Shown here in pieces: positions 49,238 to 58,704 of a stretch of 64,000 nucleotides of DNA. The DNA lies in assembly GCA_003219415.1 (NCBI GenBank), contig QHOS01000024.1, positions 1 to 64,000 on the forward strand, written 5' to 3'. The position numbers were made by a program, and so were the translations under genes. A model generated the notes under the pieces. That model searched no databases and had not been told where the DNA came from. It was given only the letters and a program-made list of their open reading frames with translations. Position 1 is the first letter of the stretch, and every line of letters starts with the position of its first letter. This stretch comes from Verrucomicrobiota bacterium. GTDB lineage: Bacteria > Verrucomicrobiota > Verrucomicrobiia > Chthoniobacterales > UBA10450.

Positions 49238-49888
49238 CTAGGAGTCGATCGTCGAATCCAGCATAAGTCGCCAGTCAGCAGGCAATTCCGTAAGGTTTTC
49301 CCCTAGTCCGCAGAGCACTGGAACATCCAGAATTTTTCTGAGAATATCGGCATTGGTCAGAGCCGCTATGTCGCCCGTATCTTGCGCGTTGTTCAATACA
49401 AGCCCCACACAACGGAGTCCGTCTCCCACAACGCTTTGGACAGTGAGCGCCGCGTGATTGAGACAACCGAGTCGATTGTATGCGACCGCTAGGACTGGCA
49501 GCTCCATCGCCACAGCCAGGTCACTGATGAAATAATCAGGACGAATCGGTACCATCCAGCCGCCTGCCCCTTCGACGATGACGTGTTCAACCCGGTTCTG
49601 AAGAGCATGAAAAGCAGCGAGGATATCTTCGATATGGATATTCGTTTTCTCAACCAGGCTGCCCACGATAGGCGCCGCAGGCGTTTTTAACCAAACCGGA
49701 TTGATATCTTCGATTGTCAGACCGTCACAACCAGCGGCTAGTAGAAGCTCCGCATCCCGACGGTCTCCGCAGCAGATCGGTTTCATTCCGGCACAGGACG
49801 CGCCCGATGCGCGCAATAGCTGCAAAAGCCGGGTGGCAGTATACGTCTTGCCTACACCCGTGTCCGTCCCGGTGACGAACAGGCTCAC
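49238..49888 (-). CDS. bioD: Dethiobiotin synthetase
   Basis: [52 protein letters not shown]. Confidence 0.93.
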   Translation of the reverse strand: MSLFVTGTDTGVGKTYTATRLLQLLRASGASCAGMKPICCGDRRDAELLLAAGCDGLTIEDINPVWLKTPAAPIVGSLVEKTNIHIEDILAAFHALQNRVEHVIVEGAGGWMVPIRPDYFISDLAVAMELPVLAVAYNRLGCLNHAALTVQSVVGDGLRCVGLVLNNAQDTGDIAALTNADILRKILDVPVLCGLGENLTELPADWRLMLDSTIDS

Positions 49889-50622
49889 GCAACCTGCTTT
49901 ACGCGCTCTGATCTGCGCGCCGCGCGACTCGCGCTGATACTTTGCACCATTGACCGGAAGATCTTCGCACCATCCATACTGCCAAGTCGCGCATCCGATG
50001 CACGATCAGGATGAGGCATGAGTCCAAACACGTTTCGCTCGCGACTGCAGACGCCTGCGATGTTTTCGATCGACCCATTTGGATTTGCTTCCGGCACAAT
50101 GCAACCTTTGTTGTCAGTGTAACGCAAAATCACTTGTCGATTTGCGTTCAGCTCGCGCATTGTCGCTGCGTCTGCGAAGAAACAGCCTTCGCCGTGCGCT
50201 ACCGGCAGTCGGAGAAGTGTCCCCTTTGGGCAACCGTGAGTGAATGGTGAGTCATCCACTTCCACGCGGGTATTGACCATATCACACACGAAACGCAGCG
50301 AACGATTGCGAACCAGCGCGCCCGGCAGCAGACCGGCCTCGCATAAAACTTGGAATCCGTTACACGTCCCGAGGACAAGCTTCCCAGCGCGTGCCTCACT
50401 AATCACCGCCTTCATGATCGGTGAAAAGCGAGCAATGGCGCCGCAACGCAGGTAATCGCCGTATGCAAAGCCACCCGGCAGCACAATTGCGTCAAAATCG
50501 TCCAGGGAGGTTTCCTTGTGCCAAACGTATTCGGCGTGCAATCCGTCGAGTCCATTAATTGCCGCAAAACAATCCTGATCGCAATTTGAACCGGGAAACT
50601 GAATAACCGCGAATCTCATCAT
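49885..50622 (-). CDS. purQ: Phosphoribosylformylglycinamidine synthase subunit PurQ
   Basis: [72 protein letters not shown]. Confidence 0.96.
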   Translation of the reverse strand: MMRFAVIQFPGSNCDQDCFAAINGLDGLHAEYVWHKETSLDDFDAIVLPGGFAYGDYLRCGAIARFSPIMKAVISEARAGKLVLGTCNGFQVLCEAGLLPGALVRNRSLRFVCDMVNTRVEVDDSPFTHGCPKGTLLRLPVAHGEGCFFADAATMRELNANRQVILRYTDNKGCIVPEANPNGSIENIAGVCSRERNVFGLMPHPDRASDARLGSMDGAKIFRSMVQSISASRAARRSERVKQVA

Positions 50623-50626
50623 CAAT

Positions 50627-50809
50627 TCAGTGCGCGGCAGCGCGCTGCTCCGCGTGATAATCATTGACGACCAGGCAAGCGTGAACAACGCCCGGAATCC
50701 AGCCCAGCAACGTCAAAACGAGGCTGAGAAAGAAACTGGCGATGCGACCTGTCAACAGCACCGCAAGCGGTGGCAACACAACGCAGAAAAAATATCGCAG
50801 CGCCTTCAT
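50627..50809 (-). CDS. YqaE/Pmp3 family small membrane protein
   Basis: MKALRYFFCVVLPPLAVLLTGRIASFFLSLVLTLLGWIPGVVHACLVVNDYH (Pmp3 motif); ATGA overlap with purS. Confidence 0.9.
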   Translation of the reverse strand: MKALRYFFCVVLPPLAVLLTGRIASFFLSLVLTLLGWIPGVVHACLVVNDYHAEQRAAAH

Positions 50810-51108
50810 TTTCCTTTCCTCGCCTTTGGTTTGCGCAGTTGAGCGTTGGGCGTTTTCTTGTCCTCTTCGTCCTCCGCTTTTTTCAACTGGTAATCTTCAA
50901 TCACCGGATTTGAAAGCAAATCGCGACAGAGACCGCGCAATCGCGTTTCAAGATCACCATTTTGCCCATCGATATCTATCTCCATGTATTTCCCAATTCT
51001 AACGCTGCGGACTTCCGGCATGCCCAGGTGCCGCATGGCATCACGCACTGCATTACCCTGAGGATCGAGCACCACAGCCTTCGGCATGACGATGACCTTT
51101 GCTTTCAC
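50806..51108 (-). CDS. purS: Phosphoribosylformylglycinamidine synthase subunit PurS with charged C-terminal extension
   Basis: KAKVIVMPKAVVLDPQGNAVRDAMRHLGMPEVRSVRIGKYMEIDID...; tail KKAEDEEDKKTPNAQLRKPKARKGK; GTG start chosen. Confidence 0.88.
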   Translation of the reverse strand: MKAKVIVMPKAVVLDPQGNAVRDAMRHLGMPEVRSVRIGKYMEIDIDGQNGDLETRLRGLCRDLLSNPVIEDYQLKKAEDEEDKKTPNAQLRKPKARKGK

Positions 51109-51161
51109 TTCTTCACCATATTTGCCTGCGTCGTGCGAACAAGCGCAATTCAAAAACGGGA

Positions 51162-53339
51162 TTACTTCAAAACAACGACATCCAACGCTCCTTGGCGGCG
51201 AAGCACATTGACCCCGACGTCTCCTGCGTCGTGTCTGGTAAGCAAAAGATCCGCGCGCCCGTCTGCTACCTTTAATCCGCGGATCGTCACCTGTTGGAGG
51301 AAACGCGGTAAGACCGGCTTCGAGAACGTCAGTCTTCGTTCCGAAGCCGAAACGCTCAGGCCCAGGCAAGCTTCCAGCAGAAGAAACACAGCGGCCGACG
51401 CCCAGGATTGTGGAGCACAAGCTACAGGATACAACGTCGGGGCTTCACCGGGGCGTCTGGGGAAACCGCAAAACAGTTCGGGGAGACGGTGCAGATCAAA
51501 GAACAGGCTCGCATCGAGCAGACCAGCGAGGACGATCGCTGCCGATTCTTTCAGATCGTAGCGGGCGAACCCGGCGGCGATTAACGAGTTGTCATGGGGC
51601 CAGACCGATCCGTTGTGATACGACATCGGATTGTAACGCGCCTCGCTGGTAGCGACTGTCCGAATTCCCCAGCCGGAGAAGGACGTTTCATGTGTCAGTG
51701 TCGCAGCAATACGACGCGCATGCTCTGCGGATGCGATTCCGGCAAAAAGGCAATGACCCGCGTTCGACGTTCGTACCCTGCAGGGTTGCTTCCTGCCATC
51801 GAGCGCAAGCGCGTAGGTGGAAAGCTCATCACACCAGAAACTCTCTTCGAATCGTTGGAGGAGGGTTTTGGCTTGCTTCGACAAATCACGCGCCCGTGCA
51901 TCATCGCCGAAGAGCTCAGCCAATCCGGCCGCCGCCATCTTCGCAGCGTAAACGTAGCCTTGCACTTCGCACAGCGCGATCGGTCCCTCGGCAGAAGTGC
52001 CGTCCGCGTGGAAAACTGCGTCGTGAGAGTCCTTCCAGCCTTGATGAACAAGCCCAAGTTTCGATCTGCGAGTATATTCCACAAAGCCGTCGCCATCGAT
52101 GTCGCCATAATGATCGATCCATGCGAGCGCCCGCTCCACGTTCGGCCAAATTAACTCGACAAATGCGCGGTCACCGGTACGCCTGTAGTACGCGCCGGCA
52201 AGAATGATGAAAAGTGGGGTTGCGTCGATCGTTCCGTAATAACGCTTGAATGGAATCTCGCCCAGGACGGCCATCTCGCCCGCGCGTGTCTCGTGAAGGA
52301 TTTTGCCTGGTTGTGCATCTTGCTCGGCGTTCTCTGCATCCGCTTGCGTAGCAGCCAGGTACGCCAGAACGCCGCGCGCGAGGGTGGGATCGAACCACAT
52401 GCACTGGAGCGCGGTAATAATTCCGTCTCGCCCAAATTCCGTGCTAAACCACGGAACACCAGCGTAAGGATACGGCCCATACGGAGTTTCGGTCCGCATC
52501 ATTTCAAGATCGGCGAGCGAGCGATGCAACCAATCGTTGAATTGCTCATTTGAGGTAAAAATCAGAGGCTGCCGGGAATGCGCCAATTCCAACGCGGTCG
52601 CCGCCTCCTGGACGACCCTTTCATAACAAGGCTTGATCTGCCCTCGTGAGCCAGCATCCACTTCGCATGCGATTACCCATCGATAACTGGCGTCCTCGCC
52701 AGGCTCGAGCCGAATTTGGTAGTTGGCCGCAGATTCGCTTAACCGAGTGGGCGGCGGATCGAAAACGATTCGCGTTCGACGAGGTCGTCCATCCAATCCC
52801 TCGTATGCGAGCACAACCTCATCCTGCGCAATTTTTGTCTCTAACCGGCGGCCGCGGCGCTCCCGCATCGTGCCTCGCAATTCGAAAATGTCAGCGAAAT
52901 CGGCATCGAATTCGATCGAGAAAGAAAAATCCATTGCCGTCCGTCCGTAGTTATGAATTCGAAGCCGCTCCTGACACGTTCTCTTCCACAAAATCTTCGA
53001 GCGAAAGATGTGGATTATGCCTCGCGGGACCGCTGTCTCACCGTTGCGAAATACGTCCGGGTTTGTTGAATCCACCGCCAAAACAGCATTGTCTTCTCTG
53101 ACGGTGGAACTAAGCAACAGGGGCCGATCTTTCCCAAGCTTCAACGTCAAGCGGGACAAAAATCGGGTGTCCTGATAGTATATGCCAAGTTCGCCGGTAC
53201 CGAATGTGTCGATGTCGCCGAACCGATCGAACACCGCGAACGTGTCTCCCTGTTTGAGAACGCGGGTACGAACGTCGATGCGAGATGATGACGAGCGAAT
53301 GTAAAACGCGTCCCGGACGCGGATAACTTCCCTGGCCAT
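51162..53339 (-). CDS. Amylo-alpha-1,6-glucosidase / glycogen debranching-like enzyme
   Basis: FDRFGDIDTFGTGELGIYYQDTRFLSRLTL N-terminal domain; GVPWFSTEFGRDGIITALQ; SYHNGSVWPHDNSLIAAGFARY. Confidence 0.92.
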   Translation of the reverse strand: MAREVIRVRDAFYIRSSSSRIDVRTRVLKQGDTFAVFDRFGDIDTFGTGELGIYYQDTRFLSRLTLKLGKDRPLLLSSTVREDNAVLAVDSTNPDVFRNGETAVPRGIIHIFRSKILWKRTCQERLRIHNYGRTAMDFSFSIEFDADFADIFELRGTMRERRGRRLETKIAQDEVVLAYEGLDGRPRRTRIVFDPPPTRLSESAANYQIRLEPGEDASYRWVIACEVDAGSRGQIKPCYERVVQEAATALELAHSRQPLIFTSNEQFNDWLHRSLADLEMMRTETPYGPYPYAGVPWFSTEFGRDGIITALQCMWFDPTLARGVLAYLAATQADAENAEQDAQPGKILHETRAGEMAVLGEIPFKRYYGTIDATPLFIILAGAYYRRTGDRAFVELIWPNVERALAWIDHYGDIDGDGFVEYTRRSKLGLVHQGWKDSHDAVFHADGTSAEGPIALCEVQGYVYAAKMAAAGLAELFGDDARARDLSKQAKTLLQRFEESFWCDELSTYALALDGRKQPCRVRTSNAGHCLFAGIASAEHARRIAATLTHETSFSGWGIRTVATSEARYNPMSYHNGSVWPHDNSLIAAGFARYDLKESAAIVLAGLLDASLFFDLHRLPELFCGFPRRPGEAPTLYPVACAPQSWASAAVFLLLEACLGLSVSASERRLTFSKPVLPRFLQQVTIRGLKVADGRADLLLTRHDAGDVGVNVLRRQGALDVVVLK

Positions 53340-53439
53340 TACACGAGCACCTCCAACACGTTGTTCTGCCTGTTGTTGATTAGTCGCTTATAAACCCGCA
53401 CGTAACTACTAGCTCACGAGCAATTATTGTCGCTTGCCT

Positions 53440-55161
53440 TTAGACTTCGCGAACAACGTCGGTCGGATTTTTATCTTCACGCAACCCAAGGAAAACCGGC
53501 GCACGGAGTTTCCGGTCGCGGGTCCACTCCGCAAATTTGATTTCGCAAACGAAAACTGGGGTTACCCAATGCATTTTGCGCATCATCGAAGGCGTGATGT
53601 CTTGAATCCACTGCCCATTTTGCTTTGATGGTAGATCGACAAAAGGGCAATGATCGCGCGCTTCTTTCTGAAATTTCTTGTACAAGATCGACAACGATTT
53701 TACAGTGAAGCCAGTGCCAACTTTGCCGGCGAAAGTGAGTTTCTTGTTCTCATAGTAACCAACGAGGATCGCACCGAAATATTTGCGAGACCCCTGCGGC
53801 GGCGTGTATCCGCCGATAACGAATTCCTGTTCGTTGACACATTTGAGCTTTATCCACGCGCCGCTTCTGCGCCCGGGTTCGTAAACAGAGTTACGTTGTT
53901 TGCCGATAATCCCTTCCAAGCCGCGGCGCTTTACCTCTTCGAGAAGTCGTTTGGCATCGCCGCCGATCGCGTCTGAGTAACGGATCGCGTCACTGGCGTC
54001 AGCGCAGAGTTTTTCCAAAGCGTTTTTGCGCGCCTCTAACGGCAGCGGAATCAGACTCTTGCCGTCGAGCTGGAGCAGATCGAAAGCGTAAAAATAAACT
54101 GGTGTCTTTCGCCCCTCCATCTCGCGTGCTTGCAGGAGTTGAAACGAAGAACGCCCCTCCTCGTCGAGCGCGACCACTTCGCCATCGATTACAAATTCAC
54201 GGGCTGGCAAAGTTTTTATCGCTCCAACGATCTCGGGGAACCGCCCAGCCAATTCATTTTCATTTCGCGATAGCAGTGAAACTTTTTCGTCCCTTTTGAC
54301 TCCGATCAGACGGATCCCGTCGAATTTGAGTTCGTAAATCCAATCGCCGGTCGCTGGTGGTTCCTCGACCAGCTTCGCTTTCATCGGCTCGCTGAAACGA
54401 GCTTTTGCCGAGGGTAAATTTGGTAGGGACGCTATTTTAGAGCGAGCGGTTCGGTCGACGCGCTTTGCGGCCGGCATGCGATGTGCCTGTCCTACAACCG
54501 CGTCTTTCGCCTTTTTTTTTATGGCGGCACGGACGCGCGCTTTGAATTGCGATGAGGAGCTCTCGTCTGCTTCGCGACCGGATTCCCACTCGGCATCGCG
54601 AGCTTCTGCGATTTGCTCCATTGTGCGTCCAGTTTTGACCGAATGGTTTTCCTTTTTTTTCGATATCGGTTTCGCATCGTCTCCCGTTTTCAGGATCAGC
54701 CACTGATTTTTTTCATCATCACGACCGCGAATTCGCACAAGTGTCCATTCGCCTTTTGCTTTTTCGCCTTCAAGAACGAGATGGAGCTTGCCTTCCTTAA
54801 GCGATTTCACCGGTTGTTCGCCATAAACGCGGTAATTCCCACGATCCCACACCATCACCGTGCCGCCGCCATATTGCCCCTCCGGGATAATTCCTTCGAA
54901 GTCGGCGTATTCGATGGGATGATCTTCCACTTCCACTGCGAGATGTTTTTCACCTCGTTTCCAGGGAAGCCCTTTGGGCAAAGCCCATGATTTTAGCACG
55001 CCCTCCATCTCCAAGCGGAAGTCGTAGTGCAAGCGGCGCGCAGCGTGCTTTTGAATGACGAAACGCGACGCACCTTTGATTTTCTCGGGCAGTGGCTTGC
55101 CTCCGGCAGGCTCAGCTGTCTTCTTGAAATCCCGTTTCCGCTTGTATTCGGCCAGTCCCAT
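53440..55161 (-). CDS. ligD: ATP-dependent DNA ligase with N-terminal 3'-phosphoesterase domain (LigD PE-LIG)
   Basis: PE domain RFVIQKHAARRLHYDFRLEMEGVLKSWALPKG; ligase motif YELKFDGIRLI; C-terminal OB fold. Confidence 0.92.
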   Translation of the reverse strand: MGLAEYKRKRDFKKTAEPAGGKPLPEKIKGASRFVIQKHAARRLHYDFRLEMEGVLKSWALPKGLPWKRGEKHLAVEVEDHPIEYADFEGIIPEGQYGGGTVMVWDRGNYRVYGEQPVKSLKEGKLHLVLEGEKAKGEWTLVRIRGRDDEKNQWLILKTGDDAKPISKKKENHSVKTGRTMEQIAEARDAEWESGREADESSSSQFKARVRAAIKKKAKDAVVGQAHRMPAAKRVDRTARSKIASLPNLPSAKARFSEPMKAKLVEEPPATGDWIYELKFDGIRLIGVKRDEKVSLLSRNENELAGRFPEIVGAIKTLPAREFVIDGEVVALDEEGRSSFQLLQAREMEGRKTPVYFYAFDLLQLDGKSLIPLPLEARKNALEKLCADASDAIRYSDAIGGDAKRLLEEVKRRGLEGIIGKQRNSVYEPGRRSGAWIKLKCVNEQEFVIGGYTPPQGSRKYFGAILVGYYENKKLTFAGKVGTGFTVKSLSILYKKFQKEARDHCPFVDLPSKQNGQWIQDITPSMMRKMHWVTPVFVCEIKFAEWTRDRKLRAPVFLGLREDKNPTDVVREV

Positions 55162-55244
55162 TCCACGGCAACTTAACTGCGGATCAGCCGTGTGCACGCG
55201 ACGTTGTGGTGGTTGCTTGTATCAAGCAGCCTATAACTACGTCC

Positions 55245-55271
55245 GGCGTTCGCAGCGGCGAACGCCGCTAC
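55245..55271 (-). repeat. GTAG-headed REP-like hairpin
   Basis: Plus strand GGCGTTCGC-AGCG-GCGAACGCC-G-CTAC, perfect 9-bp stem, in the ligD/tsf gap. Confidence 0.7.
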
Positions 55272-55277
55272 AACGGC

Positions 55278-55895
55278 CTACGCTTCACTCGCTAGCGCCT
55301 CGCCGACGAGATAGCGGACAAAACGGCGGATGATGATATTCTCGCCCAGCTCGGAAATCTTGGCGTTGAGCAAATCCTTGATGGTCACATCAGGATTCTT
55401 GATGAAACCTTGTTCGAGCAAGCAAACGGTGCTGTAGAATTTGTCGAGTTTTCCTTCGACAATTTTGTCGGCAATGTTCGCCGGTTTGCCTTTGACCTGG
55501 GCTTTGTAAATTTCGCGCTCGGCTTCGATGAGATTGCCTGGCACATCTGCACGGCTGACGTAAAGCGGGTGGGCTGCCGCAATATGCAGTGTGATATCCT
55601 TCACGAATTCGCGAAAATTCTCGTTCCTCGCCACGAAGTCGGTCTCACAATTCACCTCCACGAGCACGCCAACCTTCCCTTGCAGGTGAATATAAGAAGC
55701 CACGACGCCTTCTTTCGTTGCACGCGAAGCTTTCTTTCCCGCGCTGGCAATTCCTTTAGTCCGCAAAATCGTCTCCGCTTTCTCCAGATCGCCGCCGCTC
55801 TCCACAAGAGCGCGCTTGCAATCCATAAAACCTGCGTTGGTCTTCTCGCGGAGCTGTTTAACTAATTGGGGATCGATCTCAGCTGTTGTCTTCAT
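55278..55895 (-). CDS. tsf: Elongation factor Ts
   Basis: VKQLREKTNAGFMDCKRALVESGGDLEKAETILRTKG; VEVNCETDFVARNENFREFV. Confidence 0.97.
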   Translation of the reverse strand: MKTTAEIDPQLVKQLREKTNAGFMDCKRALVESGGDLEKAETILRTKGIASAGKKASRATKEGVVASYIHLQGKVGVLVEVNCETDFVARNENFREFVKDITLHIAAAHPLYVSRADVPGNLIEAEREIYKAQVKGKPANIADKIVEGKLDKFYSTVCLLEQGFIKNPDVTIKDLLNAKISELGENIIIRRFVRYLVGEALASEA

Positions 55896-55968
55896 TAAGT
55901 GATAAGAGTGTTAAAAGAGAATCCAGCGCAGGTTAACTATCAACCATCGGCTATTGGCTATTGGCTGG

Positions 55969-56700
55969 CTACGCTGAAACGCCAGCCATTTCGACTTGCT
56001 CGCGGATTCGCGCTTCGTTGCTTGCCGAAACAATAGCATCCACGAGCTTCTGCAGAATCACGCGAATCGCGCGGATCGCGTCATCGTTGCCAGCGATCGG
56101 GTAATCGATGATGTCTGGGTCCGCATTCGTGTCCACGATGGCAACCACTGGAATCCCAAGGCGCCGCGCTTCGTTCACGGCGTTTTGTTCACGAATCGTA
56201 TCGATCACCACAAGGACGTCGGGCAATTGCGACATCTCGATTATGCCCTCGAGATTGCGCCGGAGCTTTGCCGCCTCACGATTAAGAGCAGCCAGTTCCT
56301 GCTTGCCCATCTTCTTGTATTCGGGTGATTTCTCGATTTCTTCGATATATCTCAGTCGCCCGATGCTCTTGCGAATGGTCGCGAGGTTGGTCAATGTGCC
56401 ACCCAGCCAACGCTGATTGACGTAAAACTGACTGCAAGCCAAAGCAGCCTCCTTTATCGCTTCCTGCGCCTGTTTCTTGCAACCAACGAATAAAATTCTG
56501 CCTCCACGGCGTGTGACTTCCTGCAGAAATTCCGTGGCCCGCCGAAGCTGGAGCACGGTTTCGTCCAAATTAATGATGTAAATCTGATTGCGCTGTTCGA
56601 AGATGAACGCCTTCATCTTCGGATTCCAGCGCTTCGTCTGATGCCCAAAATGAACACCAGCTTCCAAAAGCTCAGGTACTAATTCTGTTGTATCTGCCAT
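55969..56700 (-). CDS. rpsB: 30S ribosomal protein S2
   Basis: LLEAGVHFGHQTKRWNPKMKAFIFEQRNQIYIINLDETV; RWLGGTLTN; DTNADPDIIDYPIAGNDDAIRAI. Confidence 0.98.
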   Translation of the reverse strand: MADTTELVPELLEAGVHFGHQTKRWNPKMKAFIFEQRNQIYIINLDETVLQLRRATEFLQEVTRRGGRILFVGCKKQAQEAIKEAALACSQFYVNQRWLGGTLTNLATIRKSIGRLRYIEEIEKSPEYKKMGKQELAALNREAAKLRRNLEGIIEMSQLPDVLVVIDTIREQNAVNEARRLGIPVVAIVDTNADPDIIDYPIAGNDDAIRAIRVILQKLVDAIVSASNEARIREQVEMAGVSA

Positions 56701-56748
56701 AGGAGAAAATCCGCGAGAGGGGAACTTCAGAGCGGGACGGTGAAGATG

Positions 56749-57333
56749 CTACAGCAAGCGTCGATGTGCAACCTGAAATTCAGCGTTATTACTGCCTTCA
56801 CTAAGTGCCGTATTGGGATTCGTGGTAAAGGGCTTTGGATGTCTGTCTGTCGCGCCTTGGGACGCAAGACGCGATCGGGTTCGAGATTGACCCGAAGGGC
56901 GTGTCCTCCTTCCCAGAAAGATGTGGATCAGCAGTAAGATCGGCAAAACCAGGCCGATAGCGAGATGAATCCAACTCGTCCACGCACGCAATCTTTCGCC
57001 GCCCGCGTAATAAAGGCCGTAGCCGGTGATGGTCAAAACAGCGAACGCACTCAGAAACACCGAGCCGTTTGCGCGGTTACGGCCCGCGCGCCATGCGAAT
57101 CTCACATGGCCATTCAACAGCATGCCGATCAATACCAGAATCGCCATCGCGGCCGCGCCATGGATCTTCATCGCCCAGCTTTTCGCGCTTGTTTCAAAAT
57201 CGCCCGGCGACACAGCCAGATAGTTCCAATATGTCCACGCGACGCCGCTGAAAAAAAGCAGCGCTACCACGGCGTAGAGAAAATATCTCTGCAAGTGCTT
57301 CAATCGAATCGAGTCTGGTCGCGGGTGTCGCAT
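56749..57333 (-). CDS. Multi-TM cytochrome-b-like (DUF4405-like) membrane protein
   Basis: Four hydrophobic spans with histidines positioned for heme (KIHGAAAM, GHVRFAW, SWIHLAIGLVLPILLLIHIF). Confidence 0.65.
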   Translation of the reverse strand: MRHPRPDSIRLKHLQRYFLYAVVALLFFSGVAWTYWNYLAVSPGDFETSAKSWAMKIHGAAAMAILVLIGMLLNGHVRFAWRAGRNRANGSVFLSAFAVLTITGYGLYYAGGERLRAWTSWIHLAIGLVLPILLLIHIFLGRRTRPSGQSRTRSRLASQGATDRHPKPFTTNPNTALSEGSNNAEFQVAHRRLL

Positions 57334-58196
57334 GGCGAGTGAAACATCCAGGATGGCGTACCATTGCGCTCAAGCAACAGCGCGTCTGCACGATACTGCG
57401 CCAGCAAGCCCGCGGCTTTTCCACGCAGCGTAAAAACAAGTTTGGTCAGTGCGTCCGCTATCATGCATTCGGCAGCCGCGACGGTCACGCTGATTAGTTC
57501 GCAGGCAGATTGACCAGTATGTCCGTCGAGTATTGGGCCCACATACTTGCCGCGATATTTTCGACGCTCGAAATAGACTCCCGAGGTCGCCATGGCACGC
57601 TCGCGCAGGCGCACCGCCCCGGCAATGCGTGTCGGCTCGGCGGGATGACGCACATAAACAACCTCCGAAGCCGATCCAAATGTTCGCAGATCACCGCCGG
57701 CGTTTACGATTCCGGCCGTGACAGAATTATTTTTCAACGCTGCAACAGCGCGATCAACCGCAAAGCCCTTAGCAATGCCTCCCAGATCAACGATCAGCCG
57801 GCGGCGGAATCGAACGTTGTATTCATCGTCGAGAACGATGTCGCGCCAGCTCCCGCCACTACAAAGCCGCGTGTCAGGTCTCGGAAGATAATCCCATTTC
57901 ACGAGTTGCCGGGCCATTGTGATGTCGAAAACGCCATCGCTTTTACGTGAAAATTCCTGTGCGGATTTCAAAACGCGCCATGTCCATGGATGAACTTTGA
58001 CCGGGCGGCGCGAAGCGTGGCAATTCATTCGGGCCACATCGCTGGTAGGATCGTGAAAACTCATCAGCCGCTGCACTTTTTCCATCGCGGTGAAGGCGCA
58101 ATCTATATCGCGAGGCGATCCCTGGCATGCAATCTCCACAAGCGTGCCGAGTAATGGGCGGCAGCGACGAATTTCAATGCCTGAGTGCGATCTCAT
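57300..58196 (-). CDS. apbE: ApbE family FAD:protein FMN transferase
   Basis: PLLGTLVEIACQG, VDLGGIAKGFAVDRAVAALKNN, VNAGGDLRTFG, VAAAECMIADALTKLVFTLRG. Confidence 0.92.
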   Translation of the reverse strand: MRSHSGIEIRRCRPLLGTLVEIACQGSPRDIDCAFTAMEKVQRLMSFHDPTSDVARMNCHASRRPVKVHPWTWRVLKSAQEFSRKSDGVFDITMARQLVKWDYLPRPDTRLCSGGSWRDIVLDDEYNVRFRRRLIVDLGGIAKGFAVDRAVAALKNNSVTAGIVNAGGDLRTFGSASEVVYVRHPAEPTRIAGAVRLRERAMATSGVYFERRKYRGKYVGPILDGHTGQSACELISVTVAAAECMIADALTKLVFTLRGKAAGLLAQYRADALLLERNGTPSWMFHSPCDTRDQTRFD

Positions 58197-58701
58197 AAAC
58201 TGCCAGAAGGCGTTTCACGCCGTCGGTGATGTGCCGGCAACTCAAAGTTGCTCCACTGATGTTCTTGACATCGCTATCGAGTTTAAGCGTGGATTTGCTG
58301 GTCTTTCCCACAAATTGGGCTCGCCATTTTTGATCGCGAATCTGGCCTCCATAAGTCTCGCGATAATCCATGATTTCAATCTGCTTGACCGAACCGTCGA
58401 GATTGAGTCCGGCCGCATAAGTGATGAATTCATGTTTGCCGACAACTTCATCGACGATAAACCAACCACCGCCACTGACGCGCCAGACCTGCTGCTCGTC
58501 ATGCAAGACGCGGACGCCGCTGGCCTGCTCAATGGCTTTGCGTTGAACGCTCGTCAGCTTTACCGGCGCCGCCGTGAATGATTTGCCGGGAAAAATCGCC
58601 TGCTGCGCTTGATCGACGGTGAGGTATCGAACGGCAAACGCGGATGGTGCGATCAGCGCGGAAACAGGCAGCGCGATGAATGCGAACTCCGATTTCATCA
58701 C
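58174..58701 (-). CDS. FMN-binding domain protein, predicted ApbE substrate
   Basis: Signal peptide; C-terminal SGAT flavinylation-type motif (VKNISGATLSCRHITDGVKRLL). Confidence 0.85.
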   Translation of the reverse strand: MMKSEFAFIALPVSALIAPSAFAVRYLTVDQAQQAIFPGKSFTAAPVKLTSVQRKAIEQASGVRVLHDEQQVWRVSGGGWFIVDEVVGKHEFITYAAGLNLDGSVKQIEIMDYRETYGGQIRDQKWRAQFVGKTSKSTLKLDSDVKNISGATLSCRHITDGVKRLLAVYEIALRH

Positions 58702-58704
58702 GCG

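Noticed and set aside
55940-55975. ggctattggctattggctggcta short direct repeat after rpsB
   Set aside because: Only two to three imperfect 8-bp units; too short to separate from chance or slippage.
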